Assembly: GCA_950097015.1 (NCBI GenBank)
Contig: CATNEN010000038.1
Location: forward strand, 30,583,501 to 30,647,500
From: Macrostomum hystrix
Taxonomy: Eukaryota > Platyhelminthes > Macrostomidae
Length of the DNA stretch: 64,000 nt
Reading direction: 5' to 3'
This document shows, piece after piece, positions 1 to 9,721 of the stretch (position 1 is the stretch's first letter; every line of letters starts with the position of its first letter). A model generated the notes under the pieces. It was not told the DNA's origin, did not search any database, and was given only the letters and a program-made list of their open reading frames with translations. The translations under genes and the position numbers were made by a program.

Positions 1-597
1 ATAAGTTAAGAAATTACCAAACAGGGAGAATTTTCCAGCTTGTTAGAAAGTTAGATTGTACTGTATTGTACTGTTAGAAACGGATAATTTACCCATGAAC
101 AGTTGAAAAAACAGTGCTAACTTAGTTTATTTAAAGTTAAATTGTTTAATTTGTATATATTATCCACTTTTGCGGCATAAACTATTCATCCGTGTGTGGG
201 TTCTATTTGCTCAAAAAAGAAATAATTTGCCTTGAAAGTTAAACAGATAAAAGGTATGCATAGTCTGCCTCTTTAACCACTCATAATGTTTGAGCATCTG
301 CATTGCTGTCTCTTATTCCTTTTTAATTGACTCGCATTATACTTTTTCTTGCAATGCTGCATTTTACAATTTGTGTTTTTAAGCTGTATGTATCCTATCC
401 ACCATCCTTAAGGATTGTTTGTATGGAGTGTTTGTCTCTCCTCTTAGCAAGATAGTCACTGCTGCACTGAAGAATCAATAAAAATTTGTATTTTGGGAAA
501 ATTGTAAATTTTCAAATCTGGACTTATCATTTATCAATCACTATTCGGTATATGTGTAGCCACTTATGAAATAAAGAGTCATAATTAGAATTTAGAT
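1..597. other. AT-rich flank, possible 3' end of an upstream gene
   Basis: No open frame with coding character was found here. An AATAAA hexamer at 477-482 on the plus strand could be the poly(A) signal of a gene lying outside the window to the left, but nothing else supports this. A pyrimidine/AG stretch just before 595 could be a splice acceptor for the 5' untranslated region of the next gene. Confidence 0.3.
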
Positions 598-612
598 TTG
601 CTAAAAAATCAC

Positions 613-1077
613 ATGTTTTCAAACCCACAAAACACAGATAAGCCGAGCTACCCAGGCCAGCAACAGCAGCAGCAGCAGCCCTATCCGCCAATGCAGCCGC
701 AGCACTACCCGCCAATGCAGGGCCAATATCCACCGCAAGGTCCTCCGCCTCCGTACTACTATCAACCCCAGCAGCAGCCGCAGTATTATCCCCAGGCATC
801 CTATCAGCAGCAGCCGCACTATCCGTATCCATCTGGCACAGTGGCGCCGCCACAGTATTCCATGCCTTCGACTGGCACCACGGTGGTAGTTCAGGGCGCG
901 TTCGATCCTGGAGCTCGTTTTAGCGGCGTCTCTCAGCCGAACATCCCGCCGCCTCCGCCAGGCTGCATGCCGAATGCGGCTCAAATGGCCGCAATGCAAG
1001 GTCACACGGTGGTTGGTACCCAACGGCGAGACAATAATTTCTTCTGGGGCGAAACAGGAGGCGGTTGGACGTGGTGA
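613..1077 (+). CDS. DAZAP2: DAZAP2-like proline/glutamine-rich protein
   Basis: The protein is 154 residues if started at the ATG at 613; the in-frame triplet at 598 is TTG and is not used. The N-terminal two thirds is low complexity, rich in P, Q and Y, with PPxY-like runs. The last ~65 residues match the DAZ-associated protein 2 family: TVVVQGAFDPGARF, then NIPPPPPGCMPNAAQ, then a conserved end with TQRR, NNFFWG and a C-terminal aromatic tail. Family members are small adaptor proteins that bind WW-domain ubiquitin ligases and RNA-binding proteins and localise to nucleus, cytoplasm and stress granules. Here the coding region is a single exon, whereas vertebrate DAZAP2 has several; a 5' non-coding exon is possible. 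A poly(A) signal follows the stop by about 60 nt. The family call is solid; function in this species is inferred. Confidence 0.9.
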   Translation: MFSNPQNTDKPSYPGQQQQQQQPYPPMQPQHYPPMQGQYPPQGPPPPYYYQPQQQPQYYPQASYQQQPHYPYPSGTVAPPQYSMPSTGTTVVVQGAFDPGARFSGVSQPNIPPPPPGCMPNAAQMAAMQGHTVVGTQRRDNNFFWGETGGGWTW

Positions 1078-1137
1078 ACCAGCCAGTTTTTTGTCCCCCG
1101 TTGTGCGTTAATTAACAGTAGCCATTGGCCAATGACA

Positions 1138-1143
1138 AATAAA
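1138..1143 (+). terminator. poly(A) signal AATAAA of the DAZAP2-like gene
   Basis: A canonical AATAAA lies about 60 nt after the stop codon and is followed by a T-rich stretch, as expected for cleavage and polyadenylation of a short 3' UTR. Confidence 0.7.
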
Positions 1144-1727
1144 GACCCGTTATTTTTATAATAACTAATTTGGGCGTTCTCAATATAGTACATAGGCGAT
1201 TATACGATCACGGGCGCGAAACGGCGAGATGTCTCTGGAAAAAAACTCACCCAAAGCTTTTTTATCGGTTTTCCGCGTTATTTTCCGCGGTTTCTATGGT
1301 AAAATGGCGAAAGAGAGTAAATCAAAATGTCTATGGGAAAATCTGATTAAGGCAGCCTGGTGTAAATCTAAAGTGTCTATGGGTTTTTTCTTGTTTGCAG
1401 TTTATTAAAACATTTCGAGGTCGTAACAAAATTTAGCAATTACTGTAGTTTACAAAGAACCAAAATAAATGTGTTTTTTTATTACGTTTCGCCTTGTCTA
1501 CCAAATATTTTCGCTCGCTGACGCTAAATCTTAATCGCTTAAATGGCTTTTACTGTAGTGCCCTTGCGAAAAATTTCCGTTTTTGAGTTACAAAAAAATA
1601 CGATTTTAAATATTCCAGTTTAACATCCTTTACGGTAATTTTAATTTTTCACCATCTTGCAGAAAATGACATTTGACATTACAGAATATCGGATTGAAGA
1701 ATTTATAGAGAATTGAATTTGATGGCA
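1144..1727. other. AT-rich intergenic spacer
   Basis: No gene, RNA or repeat structure recognised. Confidence 0.5.
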
Positions 1728-1965
1728 ATTCTGCCCATTTCGCTGACTCCTGAGCACACACACATACAGGTGTGTACATCTGCCCTGACTTTCTCATCTT
1801 CATGCAGTATAAACTTTCACTGTGCCTTGGAGATTGTCTGTCATGGGCGTAAATTGCACGACAAGCCCCCAAGCCTTCTCCTCGCGGCAGCGCACCAAAT
1901 GAATGTGGCCTCGCTGCGGAATCGAGCTCAGGTACCTTAGTGCGAGAGGCGAACGCATTAGACCA
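1728..1965 (-). mobile_element. tRNA-derived SINE, family 1, copy A (3' truncated)
   Basis: On the minus strand this reads from a partial box-A-like segment and a box B (GAGCTCGATTCC) into the same body found at 17.2, 18.6, 41.1 and 59.7 kb, including GCAATTTACGCCC and GGGCAGATGTACACACCTG. It stops inside the body before the (ATT)n tail seen in the copies at 17.2 and 59.7 kb. Short open frames across it are incidental. Confidence 0.75.
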
Positions 1966-3111
1966 ATCACGACCCCTTTGCTCTGGTAAATAAGAGCGTA
2001 GGCTATAGGTTTAGTGTGTTTTTTTAACTTTCCCTAATACACTTTTCCATACTTTTCGGCTGTTTGCACAGCTTAATTTTCTGTAGCATCGCGTACCTTT
2101 TGTCTATTCAGTTGATTTGATTGATAATTCCTTTTAGAGTGAAACGAGTTTATTAACTTCTAAAATCTTACGTAATTTTTCCAAATGTAAAATAAACAAG
2201 ACACAGAAAAATGGCAATGAAGTTAAAAACAAGTCTCACAAGTGCTACTAAATTTAAACAAATAAAGATTGGTTTAAAATTAAGTAATGTTTATAAATAA
2301 TTGTGTTATATTCTTTGTTTTGTAACCTTTTGGACGTTAAATTTAATTACAATATAAAGCACGAAAATGGAAAAGAACATTAAACCCTTGTTTTTTGTGT
2401 ATTTTATTATCTTTTCCAACAAGATTTATATACATATATATTCTCATCTGCTACTACTGTCCATTTATACAATAAGAATCCGATTTCGTAATTTAGCGTG
2501 TTCGAATTATTAATTTTTAGCTAAATTAGGACAGTGCGCGTACTCTCGCAGTCCAACTAAAGTCAATTTTTAATTGATGACTCATTTTTTAATAGTTACG
2601 CACTTTCCGGGTTTGTTAGCCGGAGAATTACATCCGTTGCGTATTCTATATATAGGAATAGTTAAAAGAATATTTTATTTCGCTTTTTTTATCAGGAACT
2701 AAATAATCAATTATAAATTTCTGTGGGATAAGGAGTTTGTAAACCATTGTTTAGAGCTTCGGACTTTAAACCTAGAGGTCAGAAGTTCGAAAAGCAGACC
2801 AACAGAAACAAGGTTCGTGTCCTTGATACTTTATTCTTTATTGCTTCAGTCGATCAAACTGTTCCCCAGTCCACGGACATTATACATCAGTACACAGCCT
2901 TAGAGTGTCATTTGCACTTTTAAAAAATATTATTTCTTTTAGTTATAAAATCGAGAACAATAAAGATAAAGTTTATTTAAACGAAGATTATACTATTAGT
3001 GACAAAATTAGTTTGAATATGTGTAAAAATTCAGCAAAAAGTTCTGATAGATCGTAAATTTGAAAATGCGAACACAATACTACTAGATTTTGTGCGCAGT
3101 AGTAGATTTAT
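1966..3111. other. AT-rich intergenic spacer
   Basis: No coding frame or RNA gene recognised. The right end is the 3' flank of the membrane-protein gene on the minus strand. Confidence 0.5.
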
Positions 3112-3434
3112 TTAATAGTACGAAGCCCGCATTCGTTTCTCGTGCTCCATTCGAGCCTCGATGCTGCAGTAACGGTTCGGCATCGGACTTATGGAGCCAT
3201 TGTACCTAACTCGACCAGCTGAATTCGAAAATGAGCAGTTCCTGCTGCAGTTGTCAAAGCCGAATCCCGACTGGTAGCTGAAAGTCAGGCAGCGTTGAAA
3301 GCGTCTGACTTGGTGGGTCAGTCTGGCAAAATACCGCAGCATCAGGCAGAGCAGCAGGCAGCTGATGATGCTGCAGATCACTGACAACAGCAGGGCTGGG
3401 CTGCTGGGTAGTAGGCTGGTTAATTCTGGGGCCA
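3112..3434 (-). CDS. membrane-protein gene, exon 2 (transmembrane segment and tail)
   Basis: 323 nt. Starts after GTACAG, completing a Val codon with the last base of exon 1, and stops at TAA (3112-3114). Confidence 0.75.
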
Positions 3435-4548
3435 CTGTACGTTGGGTGAAGCGGAATGGCTTTATTTTTTATTTCTACTCGGGTGTGTTTATCCTATCCT
3501 TCCCATCACATATTCCACCTTCCAATCACATATTCCATGCCACCTTCCTATCACATATTCTACCTTCCCATCACATATTCTACCTTCCCATCACATATTC
3601 TACCTTCCCATCATATATTCTACCTTCCCATCACATATTCTACCTTTCTATCACGTCACATATTCTACCTTCCTATCACATATTCTACCTTCCCATCACA
3701 TATTCTACCTTCCCATCACATATTCTACCTTCCCATCATATATTCTACCTTCCCATCACATATTGTACCTTTCTATCACGTCACATATTCTACCTTCCTA
3801 TCACATATTCTACCTTCCCATCACATATTCTACCTTCCCATCACATATTCTACCTTCCCATCACATATTCTACCTTCCCATCACATATTCTATCTTCTTG
3901 TGGCCCATTCTACAGGTATATTCCTGTCATAAATTTGTACCTCTCAATCACACGATTCTCATTTAACCCGGAATTCATTTTTCTTGAAAAACTCTGAGTG
4001 TTATGCTATTTACCTGCGGGTTGCACACTCAGTCTGGACTGGAGTCTGTGGCACAGGTGGACCATAAAGAACGGTATCTTCGGTCGACTCAAAGCCTTCT
4101 CCGTATTCACCAACTCAAAGTTAATCTCTCGTGTCGCTGGCAACCATTCGGCCATCCAAATCGTAGTTTGCCCGCCGTCGCCAAGTCTTTTATCGTCGGC
4201 AAAGTACAAATAACGAACAGAATTGTTGTTACTATGCGGAAGAGTATTGCCGAAACTGTTGAGCATGAGATTAAGCACAGATGGACTAAGCAACAAGTCC
4301 CTGTGCAATAGGCCAGAGCCTCGACCGCTACACGATATAGATTGACTTTTGTAGGCCGACTGAACTGTGCCATTGCCGACGGCGCCAAGTGAATTCTTTG
4401 GCAGAATTCGGAAACTCAGTCGCGACTCGGTGAAGTGCTCATAGTCTATGGCCAGGTAGGCATTGACATCTTGCCAGTCGTTGGTTGCTATGACAGTTGG
4501 AAGCGGTGCCGATAGACAGAGGCACAAGTGCACACAGAATAGTCTCAT
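3112..4548 (-). CDS. unrecognised single-pass membrane protein, two exons
   Basis: Exon 1 is 4548-4014 and exon 2 is 3434-3112. The donor reads CCGCAG|GTAAATA and the acceptor GTACAG|TGGCC; both are phase 1 and the summed length (858 nt) is a whole number of codons, giving 285 residues. The start is the ATG at 4546-4548, followed by a signal peptide (MRLFCVHLCLCLSAP). The ectodomain (~residues 22-185) has N-glycosylation sequons and a few cysteines. Exon 2 begins just before a membrane segment (LLLSVICSIISCLLLCL) and ends with a ~70-residue, Cys- and Arg-containing cytoplasmic tail. I recognise no domain family. The 579-bp intron consists largely of a 20-bp minisatellite. The gene model is well supported by phase; the function is unknown. 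Confidence 0.75.
3498..3897. repeat. 20-bp minisatellite inside the membrane-protein intron
   Basis: About 20 tandem copies of CACATATTCTACCTTCCCAT, with occasional variants (cctat for cccat) and two longer units containing ATCACGTCACAT. Open frames through it reflect the lack of stop codons in the unit. Confidence 0.95.
4014..4548 (-). CDS. membrane-protein gene, exon 1 (signal peptide and ectodomain)
   Basis: 535 nt, ending in phase 1 at the donor CAG|GTAAAT. It encodes the signal peptide and about 158 residues of extracellular sequence; without splicing the frame ends one codon later. Confidence 0.75.
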
Positions 4549-5150
4549 TGAACTTCTATGGATCGATCATAATCAGAGAACTAGCTATAAGAGAAGTTAT
4601 TCTGCAAACACAGTTCAAGTGTATTTATGGGTCGCAAGCTGCGTTTAGCCATTTAGTAATTTTCCATTCCATCTAAGAACGTACAAGAAACGTGCTCGTA
4701 TAGAAAATGAACATAAATATAATTTGTACGCATCAATATTTAACATATTGATGTACGTTTGAAAAATCGATTGAAAAATACTCATTTGCACTGAATAAAA
4801 TTTTTTTCATCATATTTTAAAGTACGCATTTAAAATATGGACCGTGCTATATATATGTAAAAGTTTTTTTAAAGTAGATGACAATTACAGAGTATCAGCA
4901 AACAAAAATTGTAGCTACAAAAAACCCGTAGTGTATGTGTGTATGTGAATAAATATTCTTTGTCGTTGTACTAATATAACAATGATATCCAGGAAGGCTA
5001 TGGACACTGGCGCTTCAAGAGCGGCTGGATGTGAAAGTGTCGGCACAATCCAATTAGCTGAATATTTATTTTTATGATTCTGTGCTATGGGGTAATAAAT
5101 TCACAGGGCCATAAATCTCTCGACATTCGACAGAATTATTATAATTTCAT
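4549..5150. other. intergenic spacer upstream of the membrane-protein gene
   Basis: AT-rich, no gene recognised. It presumably includes the promoter of the minus-strand gene that starts at 4548. Confidence 0.4.
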
Positions 5151-5477
5151 CGCGGCGGAGTCGGTGGCGGCGTCGGCGAAGATCATAGGCACTATCGTGA
5201 AGTAGGCAGTGTGTATTTGAAATAACGCAGCTATAGGGTCTTAATTCCTCAGGGGGGACAATTTCGTGGTTTTTTGTCGCATTAAAACAATCTGCACAGA
5301 TAGGACCCGAGAATAGGCTGCCAAAGAAGTGCCAGAGCTACATTGAATCACGTAGAACAGCCAGCAAGGGCTCGAATTCGATAGGCCGTCAGACGGTGCT
5401 GAAGAATCGCCCGATTGCCGCGGCGATTTGTCGAATTCTAAATTGATGAGCAACGACAAAGGACGCCTCTTCTTCCT

Positions 5478-5706
5478 GACGAAGCCTACCTAAAGGTAGT
5501 CCTGCGTCGCGTTGTTGATAGCGTCTGCATGAAGCTCATCTATTGCATCAATCACGGACTAGCCATCTAGGGATGTGAAAACCATTTACAATGCCGTTGT
5601 GACGGACAGGCACAAGATGATCGACTATGAAAGACCCCGAGAGAGAAGAGAAGCTTTGTTATGCCAGCATCGAAGCCGCGAGAAGTGGAGAGCTATGAGG
5701 AAAACC
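5478..5706 (+). pseudogene. possible decayed coding fragment, weakly histone-fold-like
   Basis: The plus strand reads a coding-like stretch beginning DEAYLKVVLRRVVD, is interrupted by a stop near 5570, and continues in the next frame as RDVKTIYNAVVTDRH before another stop. The spacing between LKV and the later DV equals that in histone H4, but identity is low and no start or complete frame exists. It could equally be chance or a relic of another gene. Confidence 0.15.
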
Positions 5707-6174
5707 TAGCCAATGCGGCGAAATCGTCAGTAGCGCCTGTGTAAGTGTGAGCCTGCATACGGTATCTGCGTGCGAGTTGCTACGCAATTGCTACGGATTG
5801 TCGATTGACCACGCGTGCAAGACTTCATTCCTGCACACTTTTGCGTGCGATTTATTCAAGACGTTCAGCAGTAACCCGTCAAATGCTGTTCAGAAACAGT
5901 TTATTTAATAAATGTTTTATAAAACCAAATTGAAAAAGAAACTAACGCCATTACACAGTGTGTGCCCGCGCTAAGTTAAATTTTATTTTCCAGGTTTTCT
6001 CAGCATTGAAACTGAAAATTAAAAAATTGATTTCATAATAAAATATAGTCCAAACAATGATGCAGTCTGACACCCCTTCCGTGCACAGCCAGCCCTAAAA
6101 TTAAGTTAATTTATCTACCTAGACCTTATCCGATCGACTGCTGCAGCCGATCTGCATGGTCAGATTCATACCAG

Positions 6175-6307
6175 AGAGAGGGGGCCCTCTTACATAGTCA
6201 ATTATTTTGATAAGCGCAGCATTTTGATAAAACTTCTTAATGTTAGTACTTGGGGGGCTCTGCCCCCACACCCCCACAAGGGGGCTTCGCCCCCTTGACC
6301 CCTCTCT
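6175..6307. repeat. GC-rich paired hairpins inside a short inverted repeat
   Basis: GGGGGC-TCT-GCCCCC (6253-6267) is followed by AAGGGGGC-TTC-GCCCCCTT (6278-6296). Both lie within outer arms AGAGAGGGG (6175-6183) and CCCCTCTCT (6299-6307). The GC-rich block stands out from AT-rich surroundings and resembles a small foldback or MITE-like element. Confidence 0.5.
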
Positions 6308-6364
6308 GTCCACTCACTCAAATTTATGATGCAACTTAATAGTCAATCGACAATGGGATTCCAA

Positions 6365-6421
6365 CACGCCGATGAGTGCGCGAGCACTCGTGCTTTTGCC
6401 ATTGACGCACTCATCGGCGTG
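6365..6421. repeat. 16-bp perfect inverted repeat
   Basis: Arms CACGCCGATGAGTGCG (6365-6380) and its exact reverse complement (6406-6421) are separated by 25 nt. The left arm can alternatively form a small hairpin GAGTGC-GCGA-GCACTC. Confidence 0.7.
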
Positions 6422-7149
6422 CAGGAATCATTCATTCAATCTTATTGGAGCGACAATAAGAGCTCTTTTTGTTGTTTGTCTCCCACTTGGTGTCCTGCCT
6501 GAGACGTCAAATATTCTAGCCATGGCCTATAATAATCTTTGAAGCCGGATGAAAAGAGAATGCAAGACGAAATAGAAAGTTACTTTTTGTGAAATTGATT
6601 TACTTTAACTTGGTCATGCCGGTCTCGCGGACGAAATTGAAGTTACTTAGTTTGAAATAGAAGTTGAAAACCAATAGTACTCGCATATATGGGTAGAATG
6701 AAATACGTCAAAATGTTAACAGAATGTGAAAAGCGTTTAATTAGCAATCTAGCTCGTATAAGCATCATACTGCCAGCGCACTATTTTATAGGTTGGCCAA
6801 ATGACTCCAGAAATTTCGAGTTTTTTAATTGTTATATGGATCAATCAAAGGTGAAATTACACGATCGATGAACGTATTGTTGGCGTGTGCGTGTACATGA
6901 TCTTTTTAATAAATAAACTAAGTGAACAAACGCCTGTACTCGTATCTCTTGCTCTACAGTGCATGTACATCCTGGTATCTGTTTTTATATCCAAAAAACT
7001 ATAGCTTCGACCAATCAGAAATCGCAATAATTAGCCACCCACCCACCCTTAATTCAATTTTACTATCGATCGATCTTCTAATATGAAGAAATCAAGTTGA
7101 ATGTTTGCAGTTAACCTGAATTCACATTTTAAACACTTTGGATTGAAAC

Positions 7150-8310
7150 ATGAGTCTACTTGTATTTTATCTAGTGCTCATAGTATCCAACGCTCCATCG
7201 CCTTTGATTTCGCTGCCCTCCGCAGCTCCACAATCGAATTGCCCGGATCCTTTGCACTTTATTGCGCCGGACGCTGCTGGCGGCTGCAATGGCCCAACAG
7301 CATACGTCATGTCCGCATCCGCTGACTTCACAGACTGTCCAGCCAGGAGTGTCTGCCTGTCCAGAGTCGAAACCGCTGCCTGTCCGGACAGTCTCCTCGC
7401 CGCTGTTGGTCAGCCGAGTGACTGTCCGAGTTCAGCTCCGTTGCGTCTGCTTGAGTACCAGTCGCCAGTGATTAGGAAGGAGCGTGAGTTGTTCTCCGCG
7501 CCGCTATGTCCACTGGAGTTTCGCTGCATTGCTTTGAGCTGCTTCGACGATTTTTGTCGGGCGAAGCGCCAGCCAAGTGCCACAGTGGCGCCCAGCGGTC
7601 TTAGTCGTCCGTCGATAGCTCGAAGTGGCAGTCTGCAGTGCGAATACCTTCAATGCGGCTGTACAGTCACGGAAGCTGACTTATTAGCCGAAGGCTGCCC
7701 AAGACCTGGCGACCTGTTGATCCTGCGAGCCGACCCTGTGAACGGATGTCCAGCGAAGCTTTGCGTTGCAAAACTGCCGTTGAATTTAATGCAACCTGCA
7801 CTGCCGGTATCGGCTGCAACCTCGACTGCTCGACCGGATGCAACAACTAAAGACACGCAGCAGAGTGACTGCTCAAATCACGACTCTATTCTGAACTGCC
7901 CGCCCAGTACTAGCGAGCTCATTGTGCCAAACCCGGTCCCTGGCAAGTGTCCTCTGCGAATCTGCCTACTGCCAGAACTGTTGGAAAGCAGCAGCGACAC
8001 TACCATGACTACTGGCAGTAGTAGCTTGGGTACCAACCAACCAAGTGGTGCCTATAAAGCTGAAATGTCAACCACTAAAGCAAAAATCATCCACTTCACA
8101 ACATTAACAGCTGATACTGAAACTAGTACCATCGAACCAGACACAACAAAACCGTCTAGACAGATGGTTGACAATGGAAGCAGTTCAACTAAAAAACCAA
8201 CAACCATGCCAGCCGCCACTCCTTCGACTGCTTCTGTTAAATCGACCACTGTCTCAATTGTCAGCGAGCAAGCTAACTCAACATCTGTGCCCGTAATCAA
8301 TGTTGTTTAA
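7150..8310 (+). CDS. secreted Cys-rich protein with Ser/Thr-rich C-terminal half
   Basis: Single-exon frame of 386 residues from the ATG at 7150. Residues 1-21 form a signal peptide (MSLLVFYLVLIVSNAPSPLI). Residues ~30-265 contain many spaced cysteines; a motif with D/N-P-V-x-G-(x)-C-P-x-x-x-C recurs (NGCPAKLC around residue 200, GKCPLRIC around 265), suggesting an internal repeat with weak resemblance to small disulfide modules such as VWC. Residues ~270-386 are dominated by S, T, K and A, mucin-like and probably O-glycosylated. There is no C-terminal membrane segment, so secretion to matrix, mucus or cuticle is inferred. I do not recognise the family. A poly(A) signal candidate lies about 360 nt downstream. 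Confidence 0.75.
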   Translation: MSLLVFYLVLIVSNAPSPLISLPSAAPQSNCPDPLHFIAPDAAGGCNGPTAYVMSASADFTDCPARSVCLSRVETAACPDSLLAAVGQPSDCPSSAPLRLLEYQSPVIRKERELFSAPLCPLEFRCIALSCFDDFCRAKRQPSATVAPSGLSRPSIARSGSLQCEYLQCGCTVTEADLLAEGCPRPGDLLILRADPVNGCPAKLCVAKLPLNLMQPALPVSAATSTARPDATTKDTQQSDCSNHDSILNCPPSTSELIVPNPVPGKCPLRICLLPELLESSSDTTMTTGSSSLGTNQPSGAYKAEMSTTKAKIIHFTTLTADTETSTIEPDTTKPSRQMVDNGSSSTKKPTTMPAATPSTASVKSTTVSIVSEQANSTSVPVINVV

Positions 8311-8668
8311 GAGTTTTGCTATAATTTCTTAGAAACTGTCATACCGAATCAACAAAATTATAGTATTGATTTAAATAATAATTTAAATATAACATTTTTC
8401 GTTTTACAAAAAAATGTTTTTTGTACTTCATATACTGCATGTCGATTGTCTCGGATAATAATTATAGCTTTGGGCGTACTATTGTAATAGGTCTTTACGC
8501 AATACGATGCATTTGTTGTTAAAAACGAATTCCCCATCAGACGGGGAGCGCGTCAGTTCCGAAGAAACCTTTAGAGACTTCTTAGATCTTATTTTACAGA
8601 TAATTTCATAAATATTTTTAACTCATTTCTGAACTTTAAGAGTAACAGTAGCACACGAGTATTAAAAC

Positions 8669-8674
8669 AATAAA
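8669..8674 (+). terminator. candidate poly(A) signal of the secreted-protein gene
   Basis: AATAAA about 360 nt after the stop codon at 8310; it is the first canonical hexamer seen downstream on this strand. Confidence 0.4.
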
Positions 8675-8895
8675 CAATGAAAACTAAATAATATTTCAAT
8701 AAGAATACATATTATGGCGCTAGCACTATCCCATGCTTTTAAAATGGCGTTTTTATGTCTCGTCGACACTCTAATGATCGAATGCGATTGACTTTAATTA
8801 TAAGGGCAAAAAACGTTTTTCACAGAACTAAAACGAATACAAATAATTCCAGCTTTAACTAGCCTTAATTACTGGATCTTTTGCTGCAGCAGTGG

Positions 8896-8911
8896 GGCCC
8901 TATTAAGGGCC
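8896..8911 (-). other. orphan histone-type stem-loop
   Basis: On the minus strand it reads GGCCCT-TAAT-AGGGCC, preceded by AAAAC and followed by CCA. This is the histone mRNA stem with an altered loop. No histone coding frame lies upstream of it apart from H2B, which has its own canonical stem-loop about 330 bp nearer. Confidence 0.5.
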
Positions 8912-9227
8912 GTTTTAACCAACTATACTAATACGCCGACACAGGCGCAATTGTAGACTGCTATCCAGCGACAAAAAATTATTGTCTTAATGTCTACGTT
9001 TGCTTTAACACTAGGATCTCGATTCTGGCAAGTTATTGATTCAAGTAGTGATTATCACGGATTTTAATTTTTCGACATTTAACCGCGCCTGCCATTATTC
9101 TAGCCATCTAAGTCCTAGAAAAACATAAGGCTTACTTAAGTTATTAGCAAGAGGCTTGAGTCAGATGTTTAATTTTTACTTTCAGTACGTTGTTTGACAG
9201 ACTTATTAAGCTTCGAACATATTTGGT

Positions 9228-9243
9228 GGCCCTGAAAAGGGCC
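9228..9243 (-). terminator. canonical histone 3' stem-loop of H2B
   Basis: The minus strand reads AAAAC-GGCCCT-TTTC-AGGGCC-ACCA, the standard metazoan replication-dependent histone 3' end bound by SLBP, about 64 nt after the H2B stop codon. It implies a non-polyadenylated, S-phase-regulated mRNA. Confidence 0.95.
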
Positions 9244-9306
9244 GTTTTATCGTTCAATGAGTCAACACCTTGTCCTTAGCAGGCTCAATCGGAATTCTGA
9301 TTGAAT

Positions 9307-9672
9307 CTACTTGGCGCTGGTGTACTTGGTGACAGCCTTGGTGCCCTCGCTGACGGCGTGCTTGGCCAGCTCGCCAGGCAGCAGGAGGCGCACGGCAGTC
9401 TGGATCTCCCGACTGCTGATGGTGCTGCGCTTGTTGTAGTGAGCCAGGCGGCTAGCCTCGCCAGCGATGCGCTCGAACACGTCGTTGACGAAGCTATTCA
9501 TAATCATCATGGCCTTGCTGGAGATGCCAGTGTCCGGATGCACCTGACGCAGAACCTTGTAGATGTAGATGGCGTACGACTCCTTCCTGCGCCTCTTGCG
9601 CTTCTTGTCAGACTTCGGGGCCTTGGCCTTGCTGGCCTTTTTGGCAGCCTTACCACTGACTTTCGGCGGCAT
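9307..9672 (-). CDS. H2B: histone H2B
   Basis: Complete intronless frame of 121 residues. A Lys/Ala-rich N-terminal tail ([17 protein letters not shown]) leads through [11 protein letters not shown] into the histone fold ([20 protein letters not shown], then [20 protein letters not shown], then [19 protein letters not shown]) and ends in AVTKYTSAK. It pairs with H2A in the nucleosome core. The canonical stem-loop at 9228-9243 marks it as a replication-dependent copy. It stands alone: no H2A, H3 or H4 gene is intact in the window, so this is a solitary copy or the edge of a dispersed histone set. Confidence 0.98.
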   Translation of the reverse strand: MPPKVSGKAAKKASKAKAPKSDKKRKRRRKESYAIYIYKVLRQVHPDTGISSKAMMIMNSFVNDVFERIAGEASRLAHYNKRSTISSREIQTAVRLLLPGELAKHAVSEGTKAVTKYTSAK

Positions 9673-9713
9673 TTCGAAATGTGTCTCTAAACGAATGAAT
9701 AATCTGAGTAGGC

Positions 9714-9721
9714 GGATATAG
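9714..9721 (-). promoter_or_regulatory. candidate TATA box of H2B
   Basis: The minus strand reads CCTATATCC about 42 nt upstream of the H2B ATG, which suits the short 5' UTR of histone genes. CCAAT motifs lie farther upstream near 9826-9842 on the plus strand. Confidence 0.35.

Larger units (their letters stand above)
5710..7149. other. intergenic spacer with two hairpin clusters
   Basis: No gene recognised. Two inverted-repeat structures (6175-6307 and 6365-6421) are listed separately. Confidence 0.5.

Noticed and set aside
1630-1940. Small frames on both strands
   Set aside because: They fall within the family 1 SINE copy.
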